Shown here: piece by piece, positions 60,121 to 64,000 of the stretch
Numbering within the stretch: the first letter of the stretch is position 1
Layout of the letters: each line of letters begins with the position of its first letter
Origin: Bathymodiolus brooksi
Taxonomy: Eukaryota > Mollusca > Bivalvia > Mytilida > Modiolidae
Assembly (NCBI GenBank): GCA_963680875.1
Contig: OY804589.1
Location: forward strand, 2,108,001 to 2,172,000
Length of the DNA stretch: 64,000 bases
Direction of reading: 5' to 3'
The notes under the pieces: generated by a model
Told to the model about the DNA's origin: nothing
Seen by the model: only the letters and a program-made list of their open reading frames with translations
The model's database searches: none
Position numbers and translations under genes: made by a program

Positions 60121-60262
60121 CAGTGTTTCAGATGGACGGAAGGATAAATCGGTTCCTAGACCTGTACGCACCGCTGGCAACGCATGGGCAATATTCAGTG
60201 TTTCAAATGGACGGAAGGATAAATTGGTTACTAGACATGTACTCACCGCTGGCAACGCATTG
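60121..60262. repeat. 75-bp repeat, two copies, upstream of CSRNP
   Basis: Two copies begin CAGTGTTTCA(G/A)ATGGACGG and end CACCGCTGGCAACGCAT. In one copy the minus strand reads CAGCG|GTGAGT, a good donor-like site; the other reads GTGCGT. The short open frames here on both strands reflect the repeat. Confidence 0.75.
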
Positions 60263-60285
60263 GTAACAATTAGTAACTACAATGT

Positions 60286-63200
60286 AGATCACAGTGATGT
60301 ATCACGCTATGTCTCTGACTGTACTGTATCAGTATCACCAAGTTGAGTGATACATCTAGATCACAGTGATGTATCATGCTATGTCTCTGACTACTGTATC
60401 AGTATCACCAAGTTGAGTGATACATCTAGATCACAGTGATTTATCACGCTATGTCTCTGACTGTACTGTATCAGTATCACTAACTTGAGTGATACGTCTA
60501 GATCACAGTGACGTATCACGCTATGTCTCTGACTGTACTGTATCAGTATCACTAACTTGAGTGATACGTCTAGATCACAGTGATGTATCACGCTATGTCT
60601 CTGACTGTACTGTATCAGTATCACTAAGTTGAGTGATATGTCTAGATCACAGTGATGTATCATGTTATGTCTCTGACTGTACTGTATCCATATCACCAAG
60701 TTGAGTGATACATCTAGATCACAGTGATGTATCACGCTATGTCTCTGACTGTACTGTATCAGTATCACTAAGTTGAGTGATACGTCTAGATCACAGTGAT
60801 GTATCATGTTATTTCTCTGACTGTACTGTATCAGTATCACTAACTTGAGTGATATATCTAGATCACAGTGATGTATCATGTTATGTCTCTGACTGTACTG
60901 TATCCATATCACCAAGTTGAGTGATACATCTAGATCACAGTGATGTATCACGCTATGTCTCTGACTGTACTGTATCAGTATCACTAACTTGAGTGATACG
61001 TCTAGATCACAGTGATGTATCACGCTATGTCTCTGACTGTACTGTATCAGTATCACTATCTTGAGTGATACGTCTAGATCACAGTGATGTATCACGCTAT
61101 GTCTCTGACTGTACTGTATCAGTATCACTAAGTTGAGTGATACGTCTAGATCACAGTGATATATCACGCTATGTCTCTGACTGTACTGTATCCATATCAC
61201 CAAGTTGAGTGATACATCTAGATCACAGTGATGTATCACGCTATGTCTCTGACTGTACTGTATCAGTATCACCAAGTTGAGTGATACGTCTAGATCACAG
61301 TGATGTATCACGCTATGTCTCTGACTGTACTGTATCAGTATCACTAAGTTGAGTGATAAATATAGATCACAGTGATGTATCATGCTATGTCTCTGACTGT
61401 ACTGTATCTGTATCACCAAGTTGAGTGATACGTCTAGATCACAGTGATTTATCACGCTATGTCTCTGACTGTACTGTATCAGTAGCACCAAGTTGAGTGA
61501 TACATCTAGACCACAGTGATTTATCATGTTATGTCTCTGACTGTACTGTATCAGTATCACTAAGTTGAGTGATACGTCTAGATCACAGTGATGTATCATG
61601 CTATGTCTCTGACTGTACTGTATCAGTATCACCAAGTTGAGTGATACGTCTAGATCACAGTGATGTATCATGTTATGTCTCTGACTGTACTGTATCAGTA
61701 TCACTAAGTTGAGTGATACATCTAGATCACAGTGATGTATCATGTTATGTCTCTGACTGTACTGTATCCATATCACCAAGTTGAGTGATACGTCTAGATC
61801 ACAGTGATGTATCATGCTATGTCTCTGACTGTACTGTATCAGTATCACTAAGTTGAGTGATACGTCTAGATCACAGTGATGTATCACGCTATGTCTCTGA
61901 CTGTACTGTATCCATATCACCAAGTTGAGTGATACATCTAGATCACAGTGATGTATCATGCTATGTCTCTGACTGTACTGTATCTGTATCACTAAGTTGA
62001 GTGATACGTCTAGATCACAGTGATTTATCATGCTATGTCTCTGACTGTACTGTATCAGTATCACCAAGTTGAGTGATACGTCTAGATCACAGTGATTTAT
62101 CACGCTATGTTTCTGACTGTACTGTATCAGTAGCACTAAGTTGAGTGATATGTCTAGATCACAGTGATGTATCACGCTATGTCTCTGACTGTACTGTATC
62201 AGTATCACTAAGTTGAGTGATACGTCTAGATCACAGTGATTTATCACGCTATGTCTCTGACTGTACTGTATCAGTATCACTAAGTTGAGTGATACGTCTA
62301 GATCACAGTGATGTATCACGCTATGTCTCTGACTGTACTGCATCAGTATCACTAAGTTGAGTGATACATCTAGATCACAGTGATGTATCACGCTATGTCT
62401 CTGACTGTACTGTATCCATATCACCAAGTTGAGTGATACGTCTAGATCACAGTGATGTATCACGCTATGTCTCTGACTGTACTGTATCAGTAGCACCAAG
62501 TTGAGTGATACATCTAGATCACAGTGATGTATCATGTTATGTCTCTGACTGTACTGTATCCATATCACCAAGTTGAGTGATACGTCTAGATCACAGTGAT
62601 GTATCATGCTATGTCTCTGACTGTACTGTATCAGTATCACTAAGTTGAGTGATACGTCTAGATCACAGTGATGTATCACGCTATGTCTCTGACTGTACTG
62701 TATCCATATCACCAAGTTGAGTGATACATCTAGATCACAGTGATGTATCATGCTATGTCTCTGACTGTACTGTATCTGTATCACTAAGTTGAGTGATACG
62801 TCTAGATCACAGTGATTTATCATGCTATGTCTCTGACTGTACTGTATCAGTATCACCAAGTTGAGTGATACGTCTAGATCACAGTGATTTATCACGCTAT
62901 GTTTCTGACTGTACTGTATCAGTAGCACTAAGTTGAGTGATATGTCTAGATCACAGTGATGTATCACGCTATGTCTCTGACTGTACTGTATCAGTATCAC
63001 TAAGTTGAGTGATACGTCTAGATCACAGTGATTTATCACGCTATGTCTCTGACTGTACTGTATCAGTATCACTAAGTTGAGTGATACGTCTAGATCACAG
63101 TGATGTATCACGCTATGTCTCTGACTGTACTGTATCAGTCTCACTAAGTTGAGTGATACATCTAGATCACAGTGATGTATCACGCTATGTCTCTGACTGT

Positions 63201-63622
63201 ACTGCATCAGTATCACTAAGTTGAGTGATACATCTAGATCACAGTGATGTATCACGCTATGTCTCTGACTGTACTGTATCCATATCACCAAGTTGAGTGA
63301 TACGTCTAGATCACAGTGATGTATCACGCTATGTCTCTGACTGTACTGTATCAGTAGCACCAAGTTGAGTGATACATCTAGATCACAGTGATGTATCATG
63401 CTATGTCTCTGACTGTACTGTATCCATATCACCAAGTTGAGTGATACGTCTAGATCACAGTGATGTATCACGCTATGTCTCTGACTGTACTGTATCAGTA
63501 TCACTAAGTTGAGTGATACGTCTAGATCACAGTGATGTATCACGCTATGTCTCTGACTGTATTGTATCCATATCACCAAGTTGAGTGATACATCTAGATC
63601 ACAGTGATTTGTCACTCTGACT
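60286..63622. repeat. 72-bp satellite (about 46 units) upstream of CSRNP
   Basis: The unit reads TCTAGATCACAGTGATGTAT, then CACGCTATGTCTCTGACTGT, ACTGTATCAGTATCACTAAG and TTGAGTGATACG. Each unit contains a perfect dyad, GTATCACT-AAGTTG-AGTGATAC. Runs of several units recur in the same order (compare about 61.66-62.34 and 62.52-63.2 kb), a higher-order repeat. Since 72 is divisible by three, one minus-strand frame stays open for 1079 codons (24-residue repeat with HCDLDVSLNLV). It has no signal peptide or known domain, and I do not call it a gene. Confidence 0.93.
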
Positions 63623-63708
63623 GTACACATTACATATTGCTAAATTTAAAAGTGAGTCATGAATCATACTGGAACTTTAGTATCATGTTATATTTGATTA
63701 TTTGTACA

Positions 63709-64000
63709 ATAATAGTGGCCCCCTCCCTCCCTGTATGATCCACAATAGTGGCCCCCTCCCTCCCTGTATGATCCATAATAGTGGCCCCCTCCCTCCCTGT
63801 ATGATTCACAATAGTGGCCCCCTCCCTCCCTGTATGATTCACAATAGTGGCCCCCTCCCTCCCTGTATGATTCACAATAGTGGCCCCCTCCCTCCCTGTA
63901 TGATTCACAATAGTGGCCCCCTCCCTCCCTGTATGATCCACAATAGTGGCCCCCTCCCTCCCTGTATGATTCACAATAGTTGCCCCCTCCCTCCCTGTAT
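63709..64000. repeat. 33-bp C/G-rich minisatellite running off the window end
   Basis: About nine units of AATAGTGGCCCCCTCCCTCC followed by CTGTATGATTCAC, highly uniform. The minus strand carries GGGAGGGAGGGGG in each unit. The 11-residue repeat frame (NHTGREGATIV) arises because 33 is divisible by three. The array continues beyond 64000. Confidence 0.92.

Noticed and set aside
60007..60346. Frames with SDGRKDKSVPRPVRTAGNA repeats on the plus strand
   Set aside because: Caused by a two-copy 75-bp repeat; no domain, and the minus strand here is likelier the 5' region of CSRNP.
63657..63974. 105-codon minus-strand frame (NHTGREGATIV repeats)
   Set aside because: It results from the 33-bp unit length; no gene-like feature outside the repeat.

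Overview
The window looks like nuclear DNA of an invertebrate animal, most likely a bivalve mollusc and perhaps a mussel. The grounds are one intron-containing gene with GT-AG splice sites, AT-rich spacers, no operon or bacterial signals, tRNA-derived SINEs, Crypton-like and retroelement relics, and dispersed repeats of a style familiar from bivalve genomes. The phylum is an inference from repeat style and was not checked against a database. By eye, more than half of the window is tandem repeat.

Layout. 1-560: tail of a retroelement, then a 42-bp minisatellite. 884-15450: a 14-kb array of 21-27-bp units with higher-order structure. 15925-16979: a 27-bp array in which nearly every unit carries CACGTG. 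17083-18705: a 25-bp array split by a 1.3-kb TIR element. 19-27.2 kb: a transposon graveyard with fold-back elements, a 1.1-kb element with 9-bp target duplications, and a Crypton-type tyrosine recombinase relic. 27.8-34.9 kb: about 100 copies of a 70-bp unit. 35.2-38.5 kb: a 26-30-bp array. 38.7-41.7 kb: reverse transcriptase and LINE relics and a SINE with 14-bp target duplications. 41.8-50.2 kb: a series of minisatellites and dispersed repeats.

The one well-supported gene lies on the minus strand from about 59.97 to 50.77 kb. It is a CSRNP/AXUD1-family cysteine/serine-rich nuclear protein, assembled from three coding exons (59735-59606, 56327-56211, 52425-50771). Their phases match and give 633 residues. 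Its introns are packed with minisatellites. Two of these arrays are built from the gene's own exon-intron borders: intron 1 begins with five extra copies of the exon 1 tail, most with a splice donor, and intron 2 ends with about 45 copies of a 49-bp unit holding the exon 3 acceptor plus the first 30 exonic bases. Upstream of the gene lie a 72-bp satellite with a perfect 8-bp dyad per unit (60286-63622) and a G-run-rich 33-bp array running off the window end.

The most interesting signal is this conversion of splice junctions into satellite DNA. Each intron 2 unit has the form AG|GTATGA, which resembles a recursive-splicing (ratchet) site. Most long open frames elsewhere in the window are by-products of repeat units whose length is a multiple of three.
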